Source: Desulfosporosinus sp. HMP52
GTDB taxonomy: Bacteria > Bacillota > Desulfitobacteriia > Desulfitobacteriales > Desulfitobacteriaceae
Direction of reading: 5' to 3'
Assembly (NCBI RefSeq): GCF_000765145.1
Contig: NZ_JMGA01000008.1
Span: forward strand, 44,241 to 108,240
DNA length: 64,000 nt
The notes under the pieces are model-generated. The model was not told the DNA's origin and made no database searches. It saw only the letters and a program-made list of their open reading frames with translations. Position 1 is the stretch's first letter; the number at the start of each line of letters is the position of its first letter. Below are positions 53,556 through 61,054 of this stretch, one piece after another. Position numbers and translations under genes: made by a program.

Positions 53556-54773
53556 TTAGTATTCATCCATGAGTAAAAACTCCGCCAGATTTTTATGCTT
53601 AACCCCTTCGATATTATCTTGCCAAAAGTCCTCCATTGTTACCACATACTTAGGGTAATGATCCCTTACGCCAAGCAAGGCACCAAATTCTCTCTCTACA
53701 GTAGATTCTTCTGCTAATTTATAGGCTACCTGAACATAGACCTTTTGTTCTCTTTTTACTGCCACAAAGTCAATTTCTTTATCGTCAAACTTCCCTACAT
53801 ATACTTGATATCCCTTGCGTTTAAGCTCTAAGAAAACTATGTTTTCAAGAATGCCTGATATATCTCTGTCTCGATATCCCATCATAGCATACTTCAAACC
53901 TTGATCACCTATAAAGTATTTCTCATTTGTCTGCAAAACCTCTTTGCCTCTTAAATCATACCTTGGCACACGATAAATGATAAAGGCCCCCTCCAGAGCA
54001 TTTAGATAGTTGTAGACTGTCTCTATATCAACTTTCCTCATTTGATTTTTGAAATAATCCGCTACTTTTTTGGCAGAAAATATGCTGCCAAGGTTTTCGA
54101 AGACGTATTTCACAATCTTCTCCAAAAGCTCAATATTTCTTATACGATTACGCTGTACTATATCGCGAAGAATTGCTGAGGCGTAAATATCGTTGATGAT
54201 TTTATAGACATCATCATGAGTGTAACCGGCTGTGTGAATAATTGGGAATCCGCCCATCCTTATGAATTGAACCAACTCTTTTTGAATATCCGGTGGTTCT
54301 GTCCCTGTCAGAGTCCTTTTAAATTCCAGAACCTCTTTAAACGATAGAGGGCTTACCTTAATTTCAATATATCTTCCCGCAATATATGTAGCAAGTTCAG
54401 AGGACAATAATCTGGAATTAGAGCCTGTAATATAGATATCTACATTACAATCCACTAAAAAAGAATTAATTGCTTTTTCCCAGTCTTTTACTTCTTGTAT
54501 TTCGTCTAACAGCAAGTAACATTTATGGTTAGATGAGACACTTGATTTTATAAATGAATATAGACTTTTGGCATTATCAATATCGGAGTACTCCATTGAC
54601 TCAAAGTTAATAAAGATAATGTTTTCATCACTGACTCCACGATTTTTTAACTCTTCTTTTAACATGATTAAAAGTGAGGATTTACCACTCCGCCTTATGC
54701 CTGTTAGTACCTTTATCAAAGGCCTATCGATAAATGAGCGTAATTGCTCTAAATACAGTTCTCGATTTATCAA
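53556..54773 (-). CDS. AAA ATPase with DUF4143 domain
   Basis: The 405-residue protein has Walker A in LTGIRRSGKSSLL (about 21-33), Walker B CYLLLDEIQEV, sensor-like TGSNSRLLSSEL and the C-terminal DUF4143 domain. In that domain LKRKGYQVYVGKFDDKEIDFVAV resembles a PD-(D/E)xK nuclease core. The start is TTG with GGGGTGAG upstream. Such genes are scattered as single units in many bacteria and archaea. Function is unknown, possibly DNA-related or defence. It stands alone. Confidence 0.9.
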   Translation of the reverse strand: MINRELYLEQLRSFIDRPLIKVLTGIRRSGKSSLLIMLKEELKNRGVSDENIIFINFESMEYSDIDNAKSLYSFIKSSVSSNHKCYLLLDEIQEVKDWEKAINSFLVDCNVDIYITGSNSRLLSSELATYIAGRYIEIKVSPLSFKEVLEFKRTLTGTEPPDIQKELVQFIRMGGFPIIHTAGYTHDDVYKIINDIYASAILRDIVQRNRIRNIELLEKIVKYVFENLGSIFSAKKVADYFKNQMRKVDIETVYNYLNALEGAFIIYRVPRYDLRGKEVLQTNEKYFIGDQGLKYAMMGYRDRDISGILENIVFLELKRKGYQVYVGKFDDKEIDFVAVKREQKVYVQVAYKLAEESTVEREFGALLGVRDHYPKYVVTMEDFWQDNIEGVKHKNLAEFLLMDEY

Positions 54774-55053
54774 GATTACTCACCCCCCCTATGGTATTAT
54801 ATACCATAAGACAGATCAGATATACCTTTATTTTGGTCATAACCTTAAACAAGTATCATTATTTCTAAGCTCTATAACTTATAACCATAAACACTTAATT
54901 TTCACTAACCTTTGAAAAGCCTACTCACCTCATAAGTAGCATCTCTGAAGGAAGCACATAAGGCTTTCCGTAGAATAAGTTGGAATTCGCTTGCTTAAAA
55001 CCTCTCAAATTGTATAATGTTTTAGAAGCCATTCTAGATTAGAGAAGTATGAG
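54774..55053. other. Intergenic region, nothing recognised
   Basis: About 280 bp between divergent genes. It is AT-rich and shows no repeat, RNA fold or motif that could be supported beyond room for two promoters. Confidence 0.4.
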
Positions 55054-55062
55054 GTGAACATT

Positions 55063-55407
55063 TTGCTAGTTCTCCTAACCATCGTTAATTCGGTGCTCAT
55101 GGTCTCAGGGCAAACCCTTTGGAAATTAGGGGCATCCGGGAAAGAGATACATAGCCTCGGTCAACTCCTGCGCCTTTTCTTAAGTCCTTATGTGATTTCC
55201 GGTCTTATGGTGTATGCAGTTGCTTCTGTCCTTTGGATTTATATTTTGAATAAAGGTGAGCTAAGCTACGTCTATCCTATTCAAAGTACGGCCTTTATTT
55301 TTGCCCTTCTTATAGGAACAACAATTTTTAAGGAACAGCTCACAGCCTCGAAGGTCATCGGGGTAATCGTAATCTGCCTGGGCGTAATTATTATCACTCG
55401 AAAGTAG
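55063..55407 (+). CDS. SMR/EamA-like small transporter (flippase subunit type)
   Basis: The TTG at 55063 follows GAGGTG by 6 nt (GTG 55054 is an alternative). The 114-residue product has four membrane helices and the EamA/SMR signature in YVYPIQSTAFIFALLIGTTIFKEQL and VIGVIVICLGVIIITRK. It resembles ArnE/ArnF, which flip lipid-linked sugars. The gene is directly followed by a GNAT-like gene (12 bp) and then a polysaccharide deacetylase, so moving a lipid-linked sugar is a reasonable but unproven role. Confidence 0.8.
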   Translation: MLVLLTIVNSVLMVSGQTLWKLGASGKEIHSLGQLLRLFLSPYVISGLMVYAVASVLWIYILNKGELSYVYPIQSTAFIFALLIGTTIFKEQLTASKVIGVIVICLGVIIITRK

Positions 55408-55419
55408 GTAGGCATCATC

Positions 55420-56514
55420 ATGTGGAAATCCCTTAAGTATCAGCCTGAGAATCTACCGGAAACCATTGAAATGACCCGTGAATACTACGGGGATTCCTGG
55501 ATTTCCGATTTGCAGTTTTTAAAATGGCAATATGAAGAGAACCCCGCCGGATCAGCCATGATCCGCTTAGCCCGGGATGTGGAAAGCGGGCAGCTGGCCG
55601 GGCAATACGTTGTCATCCCCATGGCTTTTAAAGCCTTTAATGAGCTGATTCAGGGAACCCTCTCTTTAAACACTCTGACCCGACAAATTTATGGCGGACA
55701 AGGAATCTTCACAGGTTTGGCCAAGGCAGTCTATCAGGACTGCGCAGAGGAAGGATCTCGCTTCTGCTATGGGTTCCCCAATCCTAATTCCTATCCGGGA
55801 TTCTTAAAAAAGTTAGGATTTACGGACTTGGGCCGGGTACCTCTTTTGCTCCGCCCTTTAAACACTAAGGCCTTGGTCAAAAAGAAGCTGGGGCCTGTGC
55901 TTGCTCAACTCTCTTGGCCATTTCATCTATTCTATAAGGTTAGGAACCTATCAGATGCCCGCTATGTTGTTTATCCTCTCTCCGCCTCAAATCTATCCGG
56001 AATGGATGCTTTCTGGGCTAAGGTACAAGACAAATATCCCATAATTGGAGTTCGTAATGCCAATTATCTCCGCTGGCGGTATTTTGATATACCTCTTCGT
56101 GATTATCAGGTTTATGGTGTACGTCAGCAGAACTCTTCAGAGCTGCTTGGGTATATTGTTGGACGCTGTACTGAAGTCGCGGATATGTCTTCCGGGATGA
56201 TTGTTGATTTCTTAGTGGACTCAGAACACCCCGCCGCCGGAAAATGTTTAGTCAATTCAATGCTTCGCTTCTTTGTTGAGAATAATATGGATCTGGCCGG
56301 GTCACTGATGCTGACCCACACTGAAGAATCCCGTATCCTCAAGAGCAAAGGATTCTTCACTTGCCCCAAATCCTTAGAACCCCAGCCTTTCCCCGTGATT
56401 TACAAAAGGCTTGGAGCTACAAAGGATAATAATCGTGAAGGAGAAAGTGGCTCTGATCCCTTTCTTCAGCTAAATCAGTGGTTCTTAACAATGGGAGATT
56501 ACGATGTAATTTAG
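55420..56514 (+). CDS. GNAT-like acetyltransferase protein
   Basis: The 364-residue protein has a GNAT-like first half (ISDLQFLKWQYEENPAGSAMIRLARDVE, then LAGQYVVIPMAFK, GGQGIFTGLAKAVYQDCAEEGSRFCYGFPNPNS), where the last part matches the acetyl-CoA entry region of this group. A second, weaker GNAT-like half follows. Similar two-half proteins occur in exopolysaccharide clusters and modify sugars. It starts 12 bp after the EamA-like gene, with GGTAGG upstream. The target is unknown. Confidence 0.75.
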   Translation: MWKSLKYQPENLPETIEMTREYYGDSWISDLQFLKWQYEENPAGSAMIRLARDVESGQLAGQYVVIPMAFKAFNELIQGTLSLNTLTRQIYGGQGIFTGLAKAVYQDCAEEGSRFCYGFPNPNSYPGFLKKLGFTDLGRVPLLLRPLNTKALVKKKLGPVLAQLSWPFHLFYKVRNLSDARYVVYPLSASNLSGMDAFWAKVQDKYPIIGVRNANYLRWRYFDIPLRDYQVYGVRQQNSSELLGYIVGRCTEVADMSSGMIVDFLVDSEHPAAGKCLVNSMLRFFVENNMDLAGSLMLTHTEESRILKSKGFFTCPKSLEPQPFPVIYKRLGATKDNNREGESGSDPFLQLNQWFLTMGDYDVI

Positions 56515-56678
56515 AAGACTTCTTAAAGCTTTGGGGGTTGGTTATAATTCCCAAGTAGGAATTAAGATATTTTATGGGAAAATCTATACCAATTTCTCAT
56601 TTCAGTCCTATATAATTGTAGATGTTAGCTAAAATGATTTGGCGCTAAGCATTTATGAAAGTTGAGTAGAGTTAAGCA

Positions 56679-57503
56679 ATGAAGAATATTCTAACCATCG
56701 ATCTGGAAGAGTGGTTTCATGCTAACTATCATGAAAACATCTTTGATAACCAAAACTCATATGAAGTGCGTATAGTCCAAAATACAAAACGTCTCTTATC
56801 TCTCTTTGAAGAATACAATGCTAAGGCCACCTTTTTCGTCTTGGGTTTCGTCGCCGAAAAGCACCCTCAGTTGATCAGAGATATTGCTGCTTTAGGCCAC
56901 GAAATTGCTTCCCATGGGTATGGGCACCAACTTATTTATGAGCAAACACCTGATGAGTTTAAAACAGATGTCAGTAAAGCCAAAACACTGGTGGAAGACA
57001 TTATCGGAACGAGTGTTAAAGGCTACCGAGCCCCCTCATGGTCAATCACTCCAAAGTCTCTCTGGGCCTGGGAGATCCTGCAAGAATTAGGTTTTATCTA
57101 TGATGCCAGTGTCTTTCCCATTGAAACTTATCTCTACGGACTCCCCTCCGCTCCCCGCTTTCCCCACCATCCAAAGCATGAGGGCAGATTACTTAGTTTG
57201 CTCGAGGTTCCTTCCTCCACCGTGCGTATTTTCAACCAGAACATTCCCTTTGCCGGAGGGTTTTACTTCCGTGTACTTCCTTACCCCATAATCTCCCAGT
57301 GCATTAAAGCCGTTAATAAAGAAGGGCAGCCCGTGCTGGTCTATCTGCACCCTCGTGAGATCGACCCTGGACAGCCTCGTCTTAAACTCAGTCTCAAAGA
57401 AAGCCTCATCCATTACTACGGGATTAGGAGTTGTGAACGGAAATTGATTCGCACTTTGAAGGAGTATGAGTTTACTTCGATAGCACAGTATTATGAACTC
57501 TAA
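56679..57503 (+). CDS. Polysaccharide deacetylase (NodB fold, DUF3473 type)
   Basis: The 274-residue enzyme opens with the metal Asp motif LTIDLEEWFH, followed by the NodB elements ATFFVLGFVAEKHPQLI, the His pair in EIASHGYGHQ, RAPSWSITP and the late LVYLHPREID. The DUF3473 type usually sits in exopolysaccharide export clusters (family knowledge). It has no signal peptide, so it should act in the cytoplasm on a lipid-linked or nucleotide-linked sugar. It lies 165 bp after the GNAT-like gene and ends at the terminator at 57513. Confidence 0.9.
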   Translation: MKNILTIDLEEWFHANYHENIFDNQNSYEVRIVQNTKRLLSLFEEYNAKATFFVLGFVAEKHPQLIRDIAALGHEIASHGYGHQLIYEQTPDEFKTDVSKAKTLVEDIIGTSVKGYRAPSWSITPKSLWAWEILQELGFIYDASVFPIETYLYGLPSAPRFPHHPKHEGRLLSLLEVPSSTVRIFNQNIPFAGGFYFRVLPYPIISQCIKAVNKEGQPVLVYLHPREIDPGQPRLKLSLKESLIHYYGIRSCERKLIRTLKEYEFTSIAQYYEL

Positions 57504-57512
57504 TGAAATAAA

Positions 57513-57551
57513 AAAACGAGATGGTAGGATTCATTCTTACCATCTCGTTTT
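57513..57551. terminator. Bidirectional terminator
   Basis: AAAACGAGATGGTA and TACCATCTCGTTTT form a perfect 14-bp stem with T/A runs, between the deacetylase and the converging coiled-coil gene. Confidence 0.85.
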
Positions 57552-57576
57552 AGTTTGGTGGGTTTTATTTTATGGC

Positions 57577-58026
57577 TTATTTAGCGGCTTTAAGTATTGC
57601 GATGTCACTCCAATTACTGGCAGTGATTAATTCGACGTTTAATAAATCTTTTCTTATAGCCTTTATTTCTCCACTTATCTCTGCTATATTAAATGCCATT
57701 TTGTCATGTTCAGCTTTGTTAACCTGAGTTAAATGTTCTAGCGCTTTTAATATCTGAGTATTTTCTTTAATTTGGAGTCCTTGGTTATCCACTTTTCCTG
57801 ATAAAGCCGTAATCTGCTTTCCTTGATTGTCCACCTTTTCCGTTAAAGCCGTGATCTGCTTTCCTTGATTATCTACCTTTTCCGTTAGAGCTATGATCCG
57901 CTCTCCTTGACTATCTACCTTTTCCGTTAGAGCTGTAATCCGCTCTCCTTGACTATCTACCTTTTCTGATAAAGTAGTAATATGATGTGATAGCCCTTCA
58001 AGTGCCTGGAGGATTTTCTCTTCCAT
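57577..58026 (-). CDS. Coiled-coil protein with 14-residue tandem repeats
   Basis: The 149-residue protein has five tandem copies of a 14-residue unit (ITALTEKVDSQGER and variants), encoded by a 42-nt repeat at about 57775-57990. A two-helix end with LKALEHLTQVNKAEHD and NWSDIAILKAAK follows. It is a paralogue of the protein at 27558. The ATG follows GAGGATG. The regular repeat predicts a parallel coiled coil, and the repeat number probably varies between strains. Function is unknown. Confidence 0.7.
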   Translation of the reverse strand: MEEKILQALEGLSHHITTLSEKVDSQGERITALTEKVDSQGERIIALTEKVDNQGKQITALTEKVDNQGKQITALSGKVDNQGLQIKENTQILKALEHLTQVNKAEHDKMAFNIAEISGEIKAIRKDLLNVELITASNWSDIAILKAAK

Positions 58027-58100
58027 CTCTTCACATCCTCATAACAATATATCTGATTATATCATAGGTTGTACAAGCAACCCGTTATTTCTAAATTTTA

Positions 58101-58276
58101 TTATAATCCAAATAATTGTTTGAAGTCGATTGTAAGGTCAGTAAAGACACTACTTTTCAACTGACTGCCCTCTATAAAGATATGTGGTTTTCCATATTGC
58201 TCGTCTTTTCCTAATGTGAAAACCATCACTGTATTATCAATGGGGTGAATAATCCAATACTCTCTACTATCCGTTT
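58101..58276 (-). pseudogene. Uma2 C-terminal fragment
   Basis: About 55 residues remain: SREYWIIHPIDNTVMVFTLG and KDEQYGKPHIFIEGSQLK, then TDLTIDFKQLFGL. They match the end of the Uma2 protein at 52884 (KEYWIVEPDVKLVSVFILQG). The homology begins exactly at the 30-bp palindrome at 58277. The missing part contained the catalytic residues. Confidence 0.75.
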
Positions 58277-58306
58277 TTCAAATTCGTCAGCGCTGACGAA
58301 TTTGAA
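58277..58306. repeat. Perfect 30-bp palindrome at the Uma2 break point
   Basis: TTCAAATTCGTCAGC is followed directly by its exact reverse complement, without a loop. It sits at the point where the Uma2 fragment begins. Palindromes like this can form at double-strand break repair or be a recombinase site. Confidence 0.7.
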
Positions 58307-58534
58307 GAGGTTCATAATTGAGGTCGCTCACATTTGTTGTCATCTGCCCAAAATTTTATTATCCATATAATAACAAAAACTCATGAACCCGAAAGGCTCT
58401 TACTGTTACTTCATGCACAGTATATAGCCAAGGTTCATGAGTGTGATCAAGCTCATCTAAGTCAGCGGCGTAACGAGCAGACGGGTGGAGAAACCGCTCC
58501 TCCCCAAGGAATAGGAATAGCTTAGTCCCATAAG
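58307..58534. other. Intergenic remnant with inverted repeat, no gene recognised
   Basis: About 230 bp. CTCATGAACC (near 58380) and GGTTCATGAG (near 58431) form an inverted repeat around GGCTCTTACTGTTACTTC. The rest looks like the end of a lost insertion element but could not be assigned. A 63-codon open frame on the plus strand has no ribosome site. Confidence 0.4.
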
Positions 58535-59239
58535 CTATTCATCCCAAATCCTGCTCATCATCGAGTTCAGAATAATCGCCAGACTCACTTTAAACATATA
58601 ATACCCGCTCTTAAAGGGCGTAATTGATGAATTCCCTGAGAGGCGCGGATCCATTTCTACAGATATTTCGATGACACGCAGTCCATTCTTGAGCAAAGTA
58701 ACAATAGCATCCGGTTCCGGATAGTCAGTTGAATAATGGGCTGCCACAATTCTCAAAGCCTTCTTATTATAGGCCCGAAATCCTGAGGTCGGATCTGTAA
58801 AATTCTTGCGCACCACAGACTGAATTGTTTTACTTAGCAGATAGATTCCCAATCTCCGGGGCCAGGCAGATCTATAGGATGTCTTCTCAACAAATCTGGA
58901 GCCAATAGTGACATCCGCTTCTTTGAGAATGACAGGATCGACTAACTTCTTGATTTCTTCTGCCCTATGCTGGCCATCTCCATCAACCTGCAAGGCCACA
59001 TCATAGTTATTTTTTAGGGCATACAGAAAGCCGGTTTGAACCGCACCTCCGATGCCCAGGTTCACCGGCAAAGAAATCACTTTGGCCCCATGGGCACGAG
59101 CTATCTCGGCTGTCTGATCTGTCGACCCATCATCAATGACCAGGACATCCAGCCAAGCAGATGTAGTCAGCAGATTTCGGACTACAGAACCAATATTATT
59201 TGCCTCATTTAAGGCGGGAACAATTGCTAAAATCCTCAT
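58535..59239 (-). CDS. GT2 family glycosyltransferase (DPM1/ArnC-like)
   Basis: The 234-residue enzyme starts LAIVPALNEANNIGSVV and has the nucleotide-sugar Asp in VIDDGSTDQT. Its metal site is in LQVDGDGQH (DxD type). GSRFVEK and TDPTSGFRAYN complete the dolichyl/undecaprenyl-phosphate mannosyl- or glucosyltransferase pattern. It probably loads a sugar from a nucleotide donor onto undecaprenyl phosphate. No C-terminal membrane helices are present; membrane contact may come from the DUF2304 protein encoded 18 bp upstream. Confidence 0.9.
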   Translation of the reverse strand: MRILAIVPALNEANNIGSVVRNLLTTSAWLDVLVIDDGSTDQTAEIARAHGAKVISLPVNLGIGGAVQTGFLYALKNNYDVALQVDGDGQHRAEEIKKLVDPVILKEADVTIGSRFVEKTSYRSAWPRRLGIYLLSKTIQSVVRKNFTDPTSGFRAYNKKALRIVAAHYSTDYPEPDAIVTLLKNGLRVIEISVEMDPRLSGNSSITPFKSGYYMFKVSLAIILNSMMSRIWDE

Positions 59240-59257
59240 GACTTATCCTACACGTCC

Positions 59258-59671
59258 TTATCGTAATGGCTTACCAAGGTTCGATATTCCGTTTTGTTGA
59301 ATGAGTTCACTCTCAAAGCCTCCGCCGTTCTCTTCGAGTTTTTTTAGATCATCCTCGAGAAGGGCAATCCGTTGTACCAAAACTCGATTATTAGAACTCA
59401 ACTTGGATATCTCCAGGGAAAAATGAACACATAACACAAAGATCATAACCCCAAATATTACAAATATCGCAGAGGGGGCATAATAGATACCCATTAAATC
59501 CGCTATATACTCAATCCCATCTTTCCAGAGGGATAAGACAATCATTCCCATTCCGGCGATAATCCAGATCAGAGAATATTCCACAGCTAAGCGCCGGCGC
59601 CGGACTTGCTCAACAATAAAGCCGGTTACTATTAAACTGGTTATTAACACCACCAATTGGACACGTGACAT
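59258..59671 (-). CDS. DUF2304 membrane protein
   Basis: The 137-residue protein has three membrane helices (LVVLITSLIVTGFIVEQV, YSLIWIIAGMGMIVLSLW, SAIFVIFGVMIFVLCVHFSLEISKL) and a C-terminal coiled coil (QRIALLEDDLKKLEE). This is the DUF2304 pattern. The gene regularly neighbours DPM1-like GT2 genes (family knowledge) and may act as its membrane partner. GGAGG lies upstream. It lies 3 bp after the GT39 gene, so the three genes form one operon. Confidence 0.85.
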   Translation of the reverse strand: MSRVQLVVLITSLIVTGFIVEQVRRRRLAVEYSLIWIIAGMGMIVLSLWKDGIEYIADLMGIYYAPSAIFVIFGVMIFVLCVHFSLEISKLSSNNRVLVQRIALLEDDLKKLEENGGGFESELIQQNGISNLGKPLR

Positions 59672-59674
59672 TAC

Positions 59675-60973
59675 CTAAATCCTCCTACCTGTTCGACTAT
59701 TAAGCCCAGATAGTCTACCTATCCCCTTAATGGCTATAACTAAAACTAAAGATCCTAACAAAATCATGGCAGGCATAACCGGCAGGCGATAACGAGCACC
59801 ATCAACTACAGTGATCATGCTTACTATAAAGCTATAGTAAACAACAAAAAGTAATAGGAAGCTATATCTTTTTAAACTGAACAAGCTAAGTAAGATCCCT
59901 AGCAGACCTAAAAGCAGGTACCATTTATCCAGGATCGCCCCTTTCATTTTGTAGAGTTGACCTTCTATAGGAGTTATGGGCTGCCAAAAGAGGTTTTTTT
60001 CTTTTTCAAAGGTTCGCTGGATAAATAAAAACGGATGTTCCAGTACATAAGATACTGCCAATTGCTTATATTCCTTTTCTTGTTCCGGTATGGGTAATTT
60101 TCCGATACGGGCTTTAACCTCAGGATCATAGCTGGGCTGAGCATAATAAAAATACTTATCCGTAATGGTCAAGGGGTTATTTCCCAGGTACAATTCATAG
60201 GAACCGTAATTTGATACGGCAATAAACTCATGATATTTGACAAAATTGCGAATCCACCATGGGCTCATGACCACCACAGCCATTATAAAGATAATAGCGA
60301 AATCCCGCAGGGCTATTTTCAGTCGCCAACCATGAGCCCAAAGAATCCAGAATCCTAAGACAGGAAAAAAAAGCAACAAAAGAGGACGAACGAGATTCGA
60401 AACCCCGATTACTGCTCCCAGATACAAGAGAGTCTTTAGTTTTGGCCGCTGAATTTCTTTCCCATAGCGTGCCAACAGGTAAAGAAATAATGCAATTGTA
60501 AAAATGTAGGTGGTCTCAGTAAGAACGTACATCCCCCAAAAGACAAAGATTGGGTATCCCAGGGTGAGGAAAAAGGGGATTAACCCATACCCCTTGCCAA
60601 AGAGAAGTTCCCCGGTCTTATAAGCGAGGACAGCACTGGCAGCACTCAAAAGAGAGTGCAGAACCAGGACGACCATTTTAAAGTTCATCAAACCAAATAG
60701 TCCATAAATCACTGCCAAGAGTATGGGATAGACCGGGCCTACCACATACTCTCTTGTTTGGGTAACTTCTCGGATAACACCGTTGTCCCCTTGAACAAAG
60801 TTCGCTGTATTCACCAGCCCTTTGCCCTGAAGAAAATTTCCGGCTATGTTGGAGTAGTGTAATCCATCCGGCGAAATAAAATATCCAACACCATAAGATC
60901 TTATATACAGCAATTCTATCGTTAGGGCGACCAGAAATAAGAGTCCAGTTACCCACCACTTTTTGCGGGACAT
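59675..60973 (-). CDS. GT39/ArnT-like membrane glycosyltransferase
   Basis: The ATG at 60973 follows GAGG by 9 nt and gives 432 residues with about ten membrane helices. The first extracytoplasmic loop has Asp in YFISPDGLHYSNIAGNFLQG, the expected catalytic place in GT39/PMT-type GT-C enzymes. A large loop near 260-330 has RIGKLPIPEQEKEYKQLA. Such enzymes take a sugar from a polyprenyl-phosphate and transfer it outside the cell. Together with GT2 and DUF2304 it makes a complete load-and-transfer module. The acceptor could be a wall polymer or a surface protein. Confidence 0.88.
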   Translation of the reverse strand: MSRKKWWVTGLLFLVALTIELLYIRSYGVGYFISPDGLHYSNIAGNFLQGKGLVNTANFVQGDNGVIREVTQTREYVVGPVYPILLAVIYGLFGLMNFKMVVLVLHSLLSAASAVLAYKTGELLFGKGYGLIPFFLTLGYPIFVFWGMYVLTETTYIFTIALFLYLLARYGKEIQRPKLKTLLYLGAVIGVSNLVRPLLLLFFPVLGFWILWAHGWRLKIALRDFAIIFIMAVVVMSPWWIRNFVKYHEFIAVSNYGSYELYLGNNPLTITDKYFYYAQPSYDPEVKARIGKLPIPEQEKEYKQLAVSYVLEHPFLFIQRTFEKEKNLFWQPITPIEGQLYKMKGAILDKWYLLLGLLGILLSLFSLKRYSFLLLFVVYYSFIVSMITVVDGARYRLPVMPAMILLGSLVLVIAIKGIGRLSGLNSRTGRRI

Positions 60974-61054
60974 GAAGCTCGATCCTCGAGATTCAAACCC
61001 ATCTTTTCGTTTATTTACTCTCTCCAATGACGTCAGTCCTCTGCAGATTTAGGA

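Noticed and set aside
57775..57990. Regularly spaced 42-nt repeats looking like a small CRISPR array
   Set aside because: The repeats are contiguous without spacers, keep an open reading frame and code for a coiled coil. No cas gene is nearby.
58334..58525. 63-codon open frame beside the Uma2 fragment
   Set aside because: No ribosome site and no recognisable protein. The region looks like a mobile element remnant.
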